From positions 1 through 15,105 of the forward strand of contig CAZUGT010000289.1 of the NCBI GenBank assembly GCA_964620095.1: a DNA stretch of 15,105 nt. Direction: 5' to 3'. The notes beneath the pieces are model-generated. The model had not been told where the DNA came from, ran no database searches, and saw only the letters and a list, made by a program, of their open reading frames with translations. This DNA is from JAJDXO01 sp964620095. GTDB lineage: Bacteria; Pseudomonadota; Alphaproteobacteria; Rhodospirillales; UBA2165. The first letter of the stretch is position 1, and every line of letters starts with the position of its first letter. Position numbers and translations under genes: made by a program. Shown piece by piece: positions 14,755 to 15,105 of this stretch.

Positions 14755-15105
14755 CTAACGCTTGCGCCGCCGCATGATCAGGCGGTCGGTCTTCTTGTTC
14801 GAGCGGGTGCGTTTGCCCTTGGTGGGCACGCCCCACGGGGTTACGGGATGGCGGCCGCCCGACGAGCGGCCTTCGCCGCCGCCGTGGGGGTGATCCACCG
14901 GGTTCATCGCCACGCCGCGGACCGACGGACGCTTGCCGAGCCAGCGTTTGCGGCCGGCCTTGCCGAGCTTGATGTTGGCCTGATCGGGGTTGGAGACCGC
15001 ACCGATGGTGGCCATGCACTCGGCCCGGACCATGCGGATTTCACCGGAGGTCAGGCGAAGCTGGGCATAGCCCTGGTCCTTGCCGATGAGCTGCACGTAG
15101 GTCCC
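14755..15105 (-). CDS. rplB: 50S ribosomal protein L2, C-terminal part (5' end beyond window)
   Basis: L2 is needed for subunit joining and for the peptidyl-transferase centre. Only the last 116 residues are in the window; the frame is open to the right edge and its first visible residues are GTYVQLIGKDQG. A full L2 is about 275 residues, so roughly 160 are missing. The visible part has the SH3-like end (YAQLRLTSGEIRMV) and the essential motif MNPVDHPHGGGEG with its conserved histidine, then WGVPTKGKRTRSNKKTD and a basic tail. The GTG at 15096 is an internal valine, not the start. Confidence 0.98.
   Translation of the reverse strand, partial: GTYVQLIGKDQGYAQLRLTSGEIRMVRAECMATIGAVSNPDQANIKLGKAGRKRWLGKRPSVRGVAMNPVDHPHGGGEGRSSGGRHPVTPWGVPTKGKRTRSNKKTDRLIMRRRKR

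Overview
The window is a GC-rich chromosomal stretch in which every supported gene lies on the minus strand. Transcription therefore runs from the right edge (15105) to the left edge (1). The gene order and protein sequences point to an alphaproteobacterium: adk sits inside the ribosomal cluster with a four-cysteine lid, rpsD and rpmJ are missing from the cluster, S14 is the long zinc-free form, and S5, L15, L17 and L22 are somewhat longer than in E. coli. I cannot fix the order from sequence alone; a Rhodospirillales-like lineage is a guess.

Reading in the direction of transcription, positions 15105-12503 are the end of the S10 operon: rplB (5' end cut off), rpsS, rplV, rpsC, rplP, rpmC, rpsQ. 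Positions 12468-6111 are the spc operon: rplN, rplX, rplE, rpsN, rpsH, rplF, rplR, rpsE, rpmD, rplO, secY, adk. Gaps are 0-38 nt with several 1-nt stop/start overlaps, and I see no promoter between the S10 and spc parts. A near-consensus sigma-70 promoter (TTGACT-16-TATAAT) lies directly after adk and drives the alpha operon, 6009-3615: rpsM, rpsK, rpoA, rplQ. A hairpin followed by a T-rich tail after rplQ is the best terminator in the window.

Positions 3527-1 hold a second, tightly packed set: a periplasmic Do/HtrA serine protease, the AAA+ ATPase RarA, the fluoride channel CrcB and the start of an RluC-family 23S rRNA pseudouridine synthase that runs off the left edge. The degP/rarA and crcB/rluC pairs overlap by 4 nt (GTGA and ATGA), which suggests coupled translation.

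Together the genes supply both ribosomal subunits, the core of RNA polymerase, the protein-export channel, nucleotide balance (Adk), and then envelope quality control, replication-fork rescue, fluoride export and rRNA modification. The window is essentially all coding; no gene-free stretch exceeds about 100 nt. There are no mobile elements, CRISPR arrays, tRNAs or rRNAs. I found no new system. The points worth a second look are small non-coding structures (a 20-nt perfect palindrome between rpsM and rpsK, a structured rpoA leader in the place of the missing rpsD, the internal alpha promoter), non-ATG starts on core genes, and a low-complexity tail on L15.
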